Shown piece after piece: positions 1-5,952 of a DNA stretch of 10,405 nucleotides; positions within the stretch are counted from its first letter, which is position 1, and every line of letters starts with the position of its first letter. The stretch covers positions 1 through 10,405 of the forward strand of contig JAFOCX010000062.1 of the NCBI GenBank assembly GCA_017380975.1. The letters are read 5' to 3'. The position numbers and the translations under genes are program-made. The notes beneath the pieces were generated by a model. That model ran no database searches and was not told the DNA's origin. It saw only the letters and a list, made by a program, of their open reading frames with translations. The DNA is from Lachnospiraceae bacterium. Its GTDB lineage: Bacteria; Bacillota; Clostridia; Lachnospirales; Lachnospiraceae.

Positions 1-12
1 ATTGGAGGAACC

Positions 13-1194
13 ATGAATTATAAATCTTTTTTAATTAAGTACGCTGAGATCGGCGTAAAGGGTAAAAACCGTTACCTGTTCGAAGATGCGCTTGTAAAAC
101 AGATCAACAACCGCTTAAAACGTCATGACGGCGCGTTTGTGATCACAAAAGAGCAAGGCCGTATCTATGCAGAGGCAAATGAAGAATACGATTTCGACGA
201 GATCGTGGATTCTCTGCAGCATGTATTCGGTATTGTTGGCATCTGTCCGATGGTTCAGGTGGAAAAAGGTGACTATGAGAGCCTGAAAGAAGAAGTGGCA
301 AAATATATCGACGAAGCATACGAGGACAAGAACTTTACATTCAAAGTAATCGCACGCCGTGCGGATAAGAACTATCCGGCAACTTCTGATCAGATCAACC
401 GTGATCTCGGTGAAGTGATCTTAACAAGATTCCCGGAGACAAAAGTAGATGTTCATAATCCGGATGTGACACTTCACGTGGAGATCCGTCAGAAGATCAA
501 TATCTTCTCTGAGACAATCCCGGGTCCGGGCGGTATGCCGATCGGAACAGCAGGAAAAGCGATGTTATTGCTCTCCGGCGGTATCGACAGTCCGGTTGCC
601 GGCTGGATGGTGGCAAAACGTGGTGTAACGATCGAAGCAACTTACTTCCACGCCCCGCCATACACAAGCGAGCGTGCAAAGCAGAAAGTAGTAGACCTTG
701 CAAAATTAGTTGCAAAATACACAGGCCCGATCAAACTGAATATCGTAAACTTTACAGATATCCAGCTTTACATCTACGACCAGTGTCCGCACGATGAACT
801 TACCATTATCATGCGCCGTTACATGATGCGTATTGCAGAGGAGATCGCGAAACAGTCCGACTGTCTTGCACTGATCACAGGCGAAAGCATCGGTCAGGTA
901 GCGTCCCAGACTATGCCGTCCTTAGCAGTAACAAACGAAGTATGTGAGATGCCGGTGCTCCGTCCGCTGATCGCATTCGACAAGCAGGATATCGTAGACA
1001 TTTCCGTGAAGATCGATACATTCGAGACATCCACACTTCCGTACGAGGACTGCTGTACAATTTTCGTAGCGAAGCATCCGGTAACAAAACCGAATCTGAA
1101 GAGAATTATCAAGTCTGAGGAGAAGCTGGCTGAGAAGATCGAAGAGATGATGAAGACAGCCATCGAGACAAGAGAGATCGTACGCTGTATCTAA
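13..1194 (+). CDS. thiI: tRNA 4-thiouridine synthase ThiI (no rhodanese domain)
   Basis: Cytosolic sulfurtransferase that adenylates U8 of tRNA and inserts sulfur to make 4-thiouridine; the family also supplies sulfur to ThiS for thiamine thiazole synthesis. The 393-residue product shows an N-terminal ferredoxin-like part, a THUMP domain (about residues 60-165) and a PP-loop adenylation domain with SGGIDSP at residues 188-194. A Cys pair follows in YEDCCTIF (Cys347-Cys348); one of these matches the catalytic Cys of the adenylation domain (Cys344 in E. coli). The protein ends shortly afterwards, so the C-terminal rhodanese domain of E. coli ThiI is absent, as is usual in Bacilli and Clostridia, where a dedicated cysteine desulfurase delivers sulfur. 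Such a desulfurase gene may lie just upstream, outside the window (inference). The start is supported by GGAGG at 4-8, 4 nt before ATG. The gene ends at a hairpin terminator. Confidence 0.97.
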   Translation: MNYKSFLIKYAEIGVKGKNRYLFEDALVKQINNRLKRHDGAFVITKEQGRIYAEANEEYDFDEIVDSLQHVFGIVGICPMVQVEKGDYESLKEEVAKYIDEAYEDKNFTFKVIARRADKNYPATSDQINRDLGEVILTRFPETKVDVHNPDVTLHVEIRQKINIFSETIPGPGGMPIGTAGKAMLLLSGGIDSPVAGWMVAKRGVTIEATYFHAPPYTSERAKQKVVDLAKLVAKYTGPIKLNIVNFTDIQLYIYDQCPHDELTIIMRRYMMRIAEEIAKQSDCLALITGESIGQVASQTMPSLAVTNEVCEMPVLRPLIAFDKQDIVDISVKIDTFETSTLPYEDCCTIFVAKHPVTKPNLKRIIKSEEKLAEKIEEMMKTAIETREIVRCI

Positions 1195-1205
1195 CCAATA
1201 AGAAA

Positions 1206-1233
1206 AACTGCCAGGTCGTATGACCCGGCAGTT
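1206..1233. terminator. Bidirectional intrinsic terminator between thiI and the HPr-like gene
   Basis: Inverted repeat AACTGCC (1206-1212) with GGCAGTT (1227-1233), continued after one A/C mismatch by GGTC (1214-1217) with GACC (1222-1225), closing a GTAT loop. On the minus strand the stem is followed by a T-rich run (complement of 1197-1205), a classical Rho-independent terminator for the HPr-like gene. On the plus strand the tail CACTTATTTTA is less uniform, so termination of thiI is likely but weaker. Its place between two convergent stop codons fits a shared terminator. Confidence 0.85.
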
Positions 1234-1241
1234 CACTTATT

Positions 1242-1478
1242 TTATGATTCAACAATATACGGTGCGAGGATTGTAAGAATGTCTTCTGCATCACCTTCTG
1301 CATGGATGTGCAGATCGATCGGCTTGGAGAGATCCAGACTGAAAATACCCATGATGGACTTTGCGTCGATCACATAACGGCCGGAGATCAGGTCAAAATC
1401 TGTATCAAATTTTGTAAGATCATTTACAAAAGATTTTACTTTATCGATGGAATTTAAAGAAATTTTTACTGTTTTCAT
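1242..1478 (-). CDS. HPr-family regulatory protein lacking the catalytic histidine (Crh-like)
   Basis: A 78-residue cytosolic protein with the HPr fold signature. The best-conserved part is KSIMGIFSL at residues 40-48, matching the regulatory Ser46 segment KSIMGVMSL of B. subtilis HPr, so Ser41 is the likely HPr kinase target. Aligning both ends of the protein to HPr leaves a gap of about three residues in the active-site loop, exactly where the His15-Ala-Arg17 motif should be; residues 9-15 read NSIDKVK, with no His or HxRP motif. It therefore cannot be a phosphoenolpyruvate-dependent phosphocarrier in the normal way. By analogy with Crh, which lacks His15 but is phosphorylated on Ser46 and binds CcpA, a regulatory role is plausible (inference). 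AGGAGG on the minus strand (1489-1494) lies 10 nt before ATG. The gene is monocistronic, with its own promoter and terminator. A ferredoxin-like fold of unrelated function is the alternative, but the Ser46 motif argues against it. Confidence 0.85.
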   Translation of the reverse strand: MKTVKISLNSIDKVKSFVNDLTKFDTDFDLISGRYVIDAKSIMGIFSLDLSKPIDLHIHAEGDAEDILTILAPYIVES

Positions 1479-1505
1479 ATTAATAAGTCCTCCTAGTGAA
1501 AGTTA

Positions 1506-1522
1506 TTAGAAAAACATTCTAA
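1506..1522. promoter_or_regulatory. Palindrome at the HPr-like gene's transcription start (possible operator)
   Basis: TTAGAA (1506-1511) and TTCTAA (1517-1522) form a perfect 6-bp inverted repeat around a 5-nt centre, covering the predicted +1 and first transcribed bases of the minus-strand HPr-like gene. The position suits a repressor operator or a short 5' hairpin. It is AT-rich and short, so chance is not excluded; it does not resemble a cre box. Confidence 0.35.
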
Positions 1523-1526
1523 GTTC

Positions 1527-1555
1527 ATACTAGAGGAATCAAATAGAAAAGTCAA
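1527..1555 (-). promoter_or_regulatory. Sigma-A type promoter of the HPr-like gene
   Basis: On the minus strand, -35 TTGACT (1550-1555) and -10 TAGTAT (1527-1532) are separated by exactly 17 bp. Transcription would start near 1520, giving a leader of about 40 nt that carries the AGGAGG site. This is the best-matching promoter in the window. Confidence 0.8.
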
Positions 1556-1590
1556 TAGTTTTAGTTGTAATTTTAGACAGGAGAATGAAG

Positions 1591-2910
1591 ATGAGAAAAG
1601 CGGCATTGCACAATCTGGGATGCAAAGTAAACTCTTACGAGACTGAGGCCATGCAGCAGCTTTTAGAGGCTGCGGGCTATGAGATCGTAGACTTTGAAGA
1701 CCAGGCAGATGTCTATATTATAAATACCTGCTCTGTAACGAACATGGCAGATAAGAAATCCCGTCAGATGCTCCACCGTGCGAAGGCGAAAAATCCGGAT
1801 GCAGTGGTTGTAGCAGCCGGCTGTTACGTGCAGGCAGCGGGAGAGAAACTGAAGGAAGATGATGCCATCGACCTTGTGATCGGAAACAACAAGAAGGCAG
1901 ACCTGATCCCGCTTCTGGAAGAGTGTCTGGCAGGAAAAGAAGTGACCGGTTCCATCATTGATATCGGTGCGACACATGAGTATGAGACTCTTCATATTGC
2001 AAAACAGGCAGATCATACCCGCGCATTTATCAAGGTGCAGGACGGATGCAACCAGTTCTGCAGCTACTGCATCATTCCGTATACAAGAGGCCGAGTAAGA
2101 AGCCGTCGTCCGGAGGATGTGGTAAGTGAAGTTCTGGAACTGACTGCAAACGGTTATCAGGAAATCGTTCTGACCGGTATTCACTTAAGCTCTTACGGTG
2201 TGGATTTCAAAGAAGAACATATCGATTTCTTATATCTGATCAAACTGCTTCATGAGATCGAGGGAGTAAAGAGACTGCGCTTCGGTTCCCTTGAGCCGCG
2301 TGTTATCACAGAGGAGTTTGCGAGAGAACTTTCCAAACTGGATAAGATCTGTCCGCATTTCCACTTATCCTTACAGAGTGGCTGCGATGAGACATTAAAG
2401 AGAATGAATCGTCATTATACAGCGGATGAGTACTACACAGGCTGTGAGATCTTAAGAAAATACTTCAAGAATCCGGCGATCACAACAGACGTAATCGTTG
2501 GTTTTGCAGGAGAGACAGAGGAAGAGTTTGCAGCAACCAAAGAGTTCTTAAAGAAAGTCAACTTCTATGAGATGCATGTCTTTAAGTATTCCAGACGTGC
2601 AGGAACAAGAGCGGACAAGATGCCGAATCAGGTTCCGGAACCGATTAAGACAAAGAGAAGTGCAGAACTTCTTGCATTAGAGGCTGAGATGTCCAGAAAA
2701 TACCGTGAATCCTTCCTTGGACAGGAGACAGAAGTACTACTGGAAGAGCCGGTAACGATCAACGGAGAGCAGTATATGATCGGACATACAAAGGAATACG
2801 TAAAGGTTGTAGTTCCGTATGACGAGAACAGACCGGAACTTGCGAAGAACTGCTTTGTGACAGGCATCATGAAAGAATTCCTGACGGATGAGGTCATTAA
2901 GCTTGCGTAA
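1591..2910 (+). CDS. mtaB: tRNA (N6-threonylcarbamoyladenosine37-C2) methylthiotransferase MtaB
   Basis: Radical SAM enzyme that converts t6A37 to ms2t6A37 in tRNAs reading ANN codons, stabilising the anticodon loop. The N-terminal UPF0004 domain carries the three cysteines of the auxiliary [4Fe-4S] cluster: Cys11 in LGCKVN, Cys47 in NTCSVTN and Cys78 in AGCYVQ. The radical SAM CxxxCxxC motif is Cys153, Cys157 and Cys160 (CNQFCSYC), followed by IPYTRGR. A TRAM RNA-binding domain occupies roughly the last 65 residues. The LGCKVNSYE start and the motif set fit MtaB rather than MiaB or RimO. An upstream in-frame ATG at 1585 exists, but AGGAG (1579-1583) is only 1 nt from it and 7 nt from ATG 1591, so 1591 is preferred (439 residues). 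It is divergent from the HPr-like gene; I see no convincing promoter of its own in the 112 nt between them. Confidence 0.95.
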   Translation: MRKAALHNLGCKVNSYETEAMQQLLEAAGYEIVDFEDQADVYIINTCSVTNMADKKSRQMLHRAKAKNPDAVVVAAGCYVQAAGEKLKEDDAIDLVIGNNKKADLIPLLEECLAGKEVTGSIIDIGATHEYETLHIAKQADHTRAFIKVQDGCNQFCSYCIIPYTRGRVRSRRPEDVVSEVLELTANGYQEIVLTGIHLSSYGVDFKEEHIDFLYLIKLLHEIEGVKRLRFGSLEPRVITEEFARELSKLDKICPHFHLSLQSGCDETLKRMNRHYTADEYYTGCEILRKYFKNPAITTDVIVGFAGETEEEFAATKEFLKKVNFYEMHVFKYSRRAGTRADKMPNQVPEPIKTKRSAELLALEAEMSRKYRESFLGQETEVLLEEPVTINGEQYMIGHTKEYVKVVVPYDENRPELAKNCFVTGIMKEFLTDEVIKLA

Positions 2911-2931
2911 AGTGTAAATTTGGGGTAGAAT
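2903..2931 (+). promoter_or_regulatory. Probable sigma-A promoter for the ireB-ruvX-DUF1292 group
   Basis: A -10 like TAGAAT (2926-2931, five of six consensus bases) sits 17 bp downstream of TTGCGT (2903-2908), which overlaps the end of mtaB. The -35 is weak beyond TTG. Spacing is ideal and the position, just ahead of a conserved three-gene cluster, makes a promoter sensible. Read-through from mtaB is also possible since no terminator is visible. Confidence 0.5.
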
Positions 2932-2973
2932 ACAAGTAGCTATTTGCAGTAACTAAAGGACGTGAGGACACTT

Positions 2974-3237
2974 ATGGGCGATATCAGTAATACACAATAT
3001 TTTAAGGCAGTACAGGATGAGAAGAAGATGCAGGTTAGCCGGGTCCTTCATGATGTTTATGAAGCGTTGAGAGAAAAGGGTTATAATCCGATCAACCAGA
3101 TCGTAGGATATATTATGTCCGGCGATCCGACTTACATCACTTCCCATAAGAGCGCCAGAAGCCTGATCATGAAGGTTGAGCGCGATGAGATCCTGGAAGA
3201 ACTTATGGAGAATTATATCGAAACAAGACTGAAATAG
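2974..3237 (+). CDS. ireB: IreB/ReoM family regulatory phosphoprotein (UPF0297)
   Basis: Small cytosolic regulator, 87 residues, of the family called IreB in Enterococcus faecalis and ReoM in Listeria. In those species it is phosphorylated on N-terminal threonines by the PASTA kinase (IreK/PrkA); in Listeria it controls ClpCP-dependent degradation of MurA, the first peptidoglycan precursor enzyme. The core [20 protein letters not shown] and the ERDEILEEL segment are typical. The reading frame is open from a GTG at 2962, but AAAGGA would sit 1 nt from it, whereas GTGAGG (2962-2967) lies 6 nt before ATG 2974. The 2974 start also puts Thr7 in SNTQYF, in register with the phosphorylated Thr7 of ReoM. 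It leads the conserved ireB-ruvX-DUF1292 cluster. Whether the kinase is present in this genome cannot be seen here. Confidence 0.93.
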   Translation: MGDISNTQYFKAVQDEKKMQVSRVLHDVYEALREKGYNPINQIVGYIMSGDPTYITSHKSARSLIMKVERDEILEELMENYIETRLK

Positions 3238-3255
3238 GGCTTGTGGGGGAAATAC

Positions 3256-3289
3256 TATCAGACAGAAGGATTGTTTCTTCTGTCTGATA
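3256..3289. other. Strong stem-loop between ireB and ruvX, no U-tract
   Basis: A perfect 13-bp inverted repeat: TATCAGACAGAAG (3256-3268) and CTTCTGTCTGATA (3277-3289) around an 8-nt loop GATTGTTT. The downstream bases are ATCGATAATG rather than a T run, and the minus strand is no better, so it is not a standard intrinsic terminator. It lies about 18 nt after the ireB stop and about 94 nt before the ruvX start. It could protect the 3' end of ireB mRNA, serve as a processing site, or act as a protein-binding palindrome (inference). Confidence 0.7.
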
Positions 3290-3382
3290 TCGATAATGTA
3301 TGAATGGCAGACAGTTGGGGAAGACAGGTACCAGCTGGTTTTGTCATGTAAAAAAATAGAATCCCCTGAAAGGATGAGACAA

Positions 3383-3838
3383 ATGAGAATACTTGGACTT
3401 GACTTTGGCTCCAGAACGGTCGGAGTCGCAGTAAGTGATGGACTTCTTTTGACCGCCCAGGGTGTAGAGACCATCGAGCGTAAGGATGAAAACAAACTGA
3501 GAAAGACTGCTGCGAGAATTGAGGAGCTTGTAAAGGAATACGAGATCACAACGATCGTGATGGGACTTCCGAAAAATATGAACAACACAGAAGGAGAGCG
3601 TGTGGAAAAGACAAAAGCATTTGGTGAGATGCTGGAGCGCCGCACAGGACTTCCGGTTGTTTATTGGGACGAGCGATTAACAACGGTTGCTGCAGAGCAG
3701 GTACTTATGGAGTCCGGTGTCCGCAGAGAAAACAGAAAAGCCGTGATCGATAAGATCGCAGCCTGCTTTATCTTACAGGGCTATCTGGACCATATCCGAT
3801 TCAGACAGTCTGAAGCGGTACAGACCGACAAAGAATAG
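3383..3838 (+). CDS. ruvX: RuvX/YqgF family RNase H-like nuclease (16S rRNA 5' maturation)
   Basis: YqgF-family nuclease, historically called a Holliday junction resolvase; the E. coli protein is required for 5' end maturation of pre-16S rRNA. The 151-residue product has the RNase H-like fold with acidic sites Asp7 in [11 protein letters not shown], Asp96 in WDERLTT and Asp123 in VIDKIAA, and it contains the family MGLPKNMN segment. The frame is open 29 codons further upstream (ATG at 3296), but that start has no ribosome binding site and the extra residues resemble nothing in the family; AAAGGA (3369-3374) lies 8 nt before ATG 3383, and MRILGLDFG is the usual N-terminus. The stop overlaps the ribosome binding site of the DUF1292 gene, so translation is probably coupled. 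Confidence 0.95.
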   Translation: MRILGLDFGSRTVGVAVSDGLLLTAQGVETIERKDENKLRKTAARIEELVKEYEITTIVMGLPKNMNNTEGERVEKTKAFGEMLERRTGLPVVYWDERLTTVAAEQVLMESGVRRENRKAVIDKIAACFILQGYLDHIRFRQSEAVQTDKE

Positions 3839-3847
3839 GAGAAGACC

Positions 3848-4108
3848 ATGGAAGAGAAGAAAATTATTTTAGCAGACGAGGAGCAGACTCTGGAGTTCTT
3901 CGTTTTAGAAGAGACAAAGTTAAACGGAAGAAACTATCTTCTCGTGACAGACGCAGAGGATGACGAGGCAGAGGCAGACTGCTACGTATTAAAAGATATG
4001 TCCGCAGAGGGCGACGAAGATGCTCTCTACGAGTTCGTAGAAGATGAAAATGAGCTGGAAGCAATCTGGAAAGTGTTTGAAGCTCTCATGGACGAGGACG
4101 AAGAATAG
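3848..4108 (+). CDS. DUF1292 (UPF0473, YrzB-like) acidic protein
   Basis: An 86-residue cytosolic protein of unknown function. More than a third of its residues are Asp or Glu, with a patterned core LEFFVLEETKLNGRNYLLVTD typical of DUF1292 and an acidic tail ending DEDEE. There is one Cys (ADCYVLKD) and no membrane segment or catalytic motif that I can see. The ribosome binding site AGGAG (3837-3841) overlaps the ruvX stop and is 6 nt from the ATG. It is the third member of the conserved ireB-ruvX-DUF1292 cluster (B. subtilis yrzL-yrrK-yrzB), which suggests a shared but undefined role. Family assignment is firm; function is not. Confidence 0.9.
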   Translation: MEEKKIILADEEQTLEFFVLEETKLNGRNYLLVTDAEDDEAEADCYVLKDMSAEGDEDALYEFVEDENELEAIWKVFEALMDEDEE

Positions 4109-4205
4109 TTTAAAAAAGGTAATGAAGTAGCCCCCTTTATGAACGGAACGAAGATACGCACGAAGATGAAGACTACAGGAACGGAACAATAACGGAGGTT
4201 TGAAC
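4109..4205 (+). other. RNase J leader with short direct repeats
   Basis: This 97-nt gap holds two copies of GAACGGAAC (4141-4149 and 4179-4187) and two of ACGAAGAT (4148-4155 and 4160-4167). A weak AAAGG/CCTTT pairing (4115-4119 with 4134-4138) is possible. A 17-codon frame (ATG 4139 to TAA 4192) ends just before the GGAGG of rnj but has no ribosome binding site of its own. No clear promoter or terminator was found. The repeats could be sites for leader-mediated control of rnj, but nothing here proves it. Confidence 0.3.
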
Positions 4206-5885
4206 GTGAACGAAATTATCGAAAAGAATGACTGTAAAGTCAAGATCATCCCTCTGGGAGGTCTGGAGCAGATCGGAATGAACATGACTGCCATCGAGTA
4301 CGATGACACCATTATCGTGATGGACTGCGGCCTTGCTTTCCCAAGTGATGATATGCTGGGTATTGACCTGGTTATCCCGGACGTGACTTATTTAGCGGAT
4401 AATATTGATAAAGTAAAGGGTTTTGTGATCACCCACGGACATGAGGACCACATTGGTGCGCTCCCGTATGTTCTGAAAGAGATCAATGCCCCGGTCTATG
4501 GCACAAAACTGACCATTGGTTTGATCGACAACAAATTAAAAGAGAATAATATGCTTAAAACTGTGAAACGCAAAGTGGTAAAGCATGGACAGTCGGTGAA
4601 TCTGGGCTGTTTCCGCGTGGAGTTCATCAAGATGAACCACAGCATTGCGGATGCTGCTGCGCTTGCGATCTTCACACCGGCCGGTGTGATCTTAAATACC
4701 GGCGATTTTAAGATTGATTATACTCCGGTATTCGGAGATGTGACAGATTTACAGAGACTGGCTGAGCTTGGAAAGAAAGGTGTTCTGGCATTGATGTGTG
4801 ATTCCACCAATGCGACACGACCGGGCTTTACCATGTCTGAGAAGCGCGTCGGAAAGACCTTCGATGCGATCTTTGCGGAGCACAAACAGAACCGCATTAT
4901 CGTGGCGACATTTGCTTCCAACGTGGACCGCGTACAGCAGGTGATCAATACCGCGTGCAAATACGGCCGTAAGGTTGTGGTGGAAGGCCGCAGTATGGTC
5001 AATGTCATCGGTACGGCCCAGGAACTTGGATACATCAGTATTCCGGAGGGAACGCTGATCGACATTGAGATGCTGAAAAATTACAATGAGGAAGATACTG
5101 TTATCATCACGACAGGAAGCCAGGGTGAGTCCATGGCAGCCCTGTCCAGAATGGCTTCCTCCATGCATAGAAAAGTGTCCATCACACCGCGTGATGTGGT
5201 CGTGATCAGTTCCACCCCGATCCCGGGCAATGAGAAGGCGGTTTCCCGCGTTGTCAATGAATTGTCCATGAAGGGTGCGAAAGTGATCTCTCAGGATACC
5301 CATGTTTCCGGACATGCGTGTCAGGAGGAGATCAAGCTGATCTACTCTCTGGTACATCCGCAGTATTCCATTCCGATACACGGCGAATTCCGCCATCGTA
5401 TGGCGCAGAAGGAGCTTGCAGAGTCCCTCGGTATCCCGAAGGAAAATGTGATGATGCTCCACACCGGCGATGTGCTGGAGATCGGAGAGACAGGAGCGGA
5501 AGTGATCGACCGCGTACAGTCCGGAGGAATCCTGGTTGACGGACTCGGAGTCGGAGACGTTGGCAACATCGTACTTCGCGACAGACAGAATCTGGCCCAG
5601 AATGGTATCATTATCGTGGTTCTGGCATTAGAAAAATATTCCAACCAGCTGCTTTCCGGACCGGATATCGTGTCCCGCGGTTTTGTATATGTGAGAGAGT
5701 CTGAGGATCTGATGGAAGAGGCTCAGGCTGTGGTGGATCAGGCAGTCTGGGATTGCCTTGATCGTCACGTAACAGACTGGGGCAAGATCAAAAATATTAT
5801 CCGAGACAGCCTGAGCGATTTCTTATGGAAACGCATCAAGCGCAACCCGATGATCTTACCGATCATTATGGAAGTAGAAGGATAG
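4206..5885 (+). CDS. rnj: Ribonuclease J
   Basis: Metallo-beta-lactamase/beta-CASP ribonuclease with 5'-to-3' exonuclease and endonuclease activity, acting in the cytosol in mRNA decay and rRNA maturation. The 559-residue length matches the family. Visible metal ligands are HGHEDH (His77, His79, Asp81, His82), His145 in MNHS, Asp167 in NTGDFKID and His392 in IHGEFRH. The beta-CASP region includes TTGSQGE and the HVSGHA motif (His366, His370), and a C-terminal domain of about 100 residues follows. A TTG at 4200 would extend the frame by two codons, but GGAGG (4194-4198) is 1 nt from it and 7 nt from GTG 4206, so the GTG start is preferred. The stop is followed by a strong hairpin and then the mltG-like gene. 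RNase J1 and J2 cannot be told apart by eye; this may be the only copy. Confidence 0.96.
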   Translation: MNEIIEKNDCKVKIIPLGGLEQIGMNMTAIEYDDTIIVMDCGLAFPSDDMLGIDLVIPDVTYLADNIDKVKGFVITHGHEDHIGALPYVLKEINAPVYGTKLTIGLIDNKLKENNMLKTVKRKVVKHGQSVNLGCFRVEFIKMNHSIADAAALAIFTPAGVILNTGDFKIDYTPVFGDVTDLQRLAELGKKGVLALMCDSTNATRPGFTMSEKRVGKTFDAIFAEHKQNRIIVATFASNVDRVQQVINTACKYGRKVVVEGRSMVNVIGTAQELGYISIPEGTLIDIEMLKNYNEEDTVIITTGSQGESMAALSRMASSMHRKVSITPRDVVVISSTPIPGNEKAVSRVVNELSMKGAKVISQDTHVSGHACQEEIKLIYSLVHPQYSIPIHGEFRHRMAQKELAESLGIPKENVMMLHTGDVLEIGETGAEVIDRVQSGGILVDGLGVGDVGNIVLRDRQNLAQNGIIIVVLALEKYSNQLLSGPDIVSRGFVYVRESEDLMEEAQAVVDQAVWDCLDRHVTDWGKIKNIIRDSLSDFLWKRIKRNPMILPIIMEVEG

Positions 5886-5904
5886 AGATTGAAATTGATT
5901 GACA

Positions 5905-5934
5905 CCGGGGGATCGGAAATGACCGGTTCCCCGG
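5905..5934. other. GC-rich stem-loop between rnj and the mltG-like gene, no U-tract
   Basis: CCGGGG (5905-5910) pairs with CCCCGG (5929-5934) and the pairing continues inward through two G-U wobbles and A-U to CGG/CCG, closing a six-base AAATGA loop: a 12-bp stem in total. The bases after it are ATAGAACCGAGGAG, with no T run, so it is not a typical terminator. The next gene's ribosome binding site starts 9 nt after the stem, which could let the structure influence its translation or serve as an RNA processing boundary (inference). Confidence 0.65.
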
Positions 5935-5952
5935 ATAGAACCGAGGAGTTAT

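Noticed and set aside
1495..1590. A plus-strand promoter for mtaB
   Set aside because: Candidate pairs such as TTATTA (1503-1508) with CATACT (1526-1531) match the consensus too poorly to call.
1663..2184. Minus-strand open frame (173 codons) inside mtaB
   Set aside because: It is antisense to the MtaB cluster-binding region, and no recognisable domain or ribosome binding site was seen.
3292..3297. GATAAT as a -10 box for a ruvX promoter
   Set aside because: The only -35 candidate, TTGTTT at 3271-3276, is in the hairpin loop with a 15-bp spacer, too short to support a call.
3296..3382. In-frame 29-codon extension upstream of the ruvX start
   Set aside because: No ribosome binding site precedes ATG 3296, the residues do not resemble the family N-terminus, and AAAGGA is well placed for ATG 3383.
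2953..3645. Minus-strand open frame (230 codons) opposite ireB and ruvX
   Set aside because: It overlaps two conserved genes and has a low-complexity Ser/Phe-rich translation typical of antisense shadows.
5899..5904. Perfect TTGACA after rnj as a -35 box
   Set aside because: No -10-like sequence lies at 16-18 bp downstream; that interval is the GC-rich hairpin.
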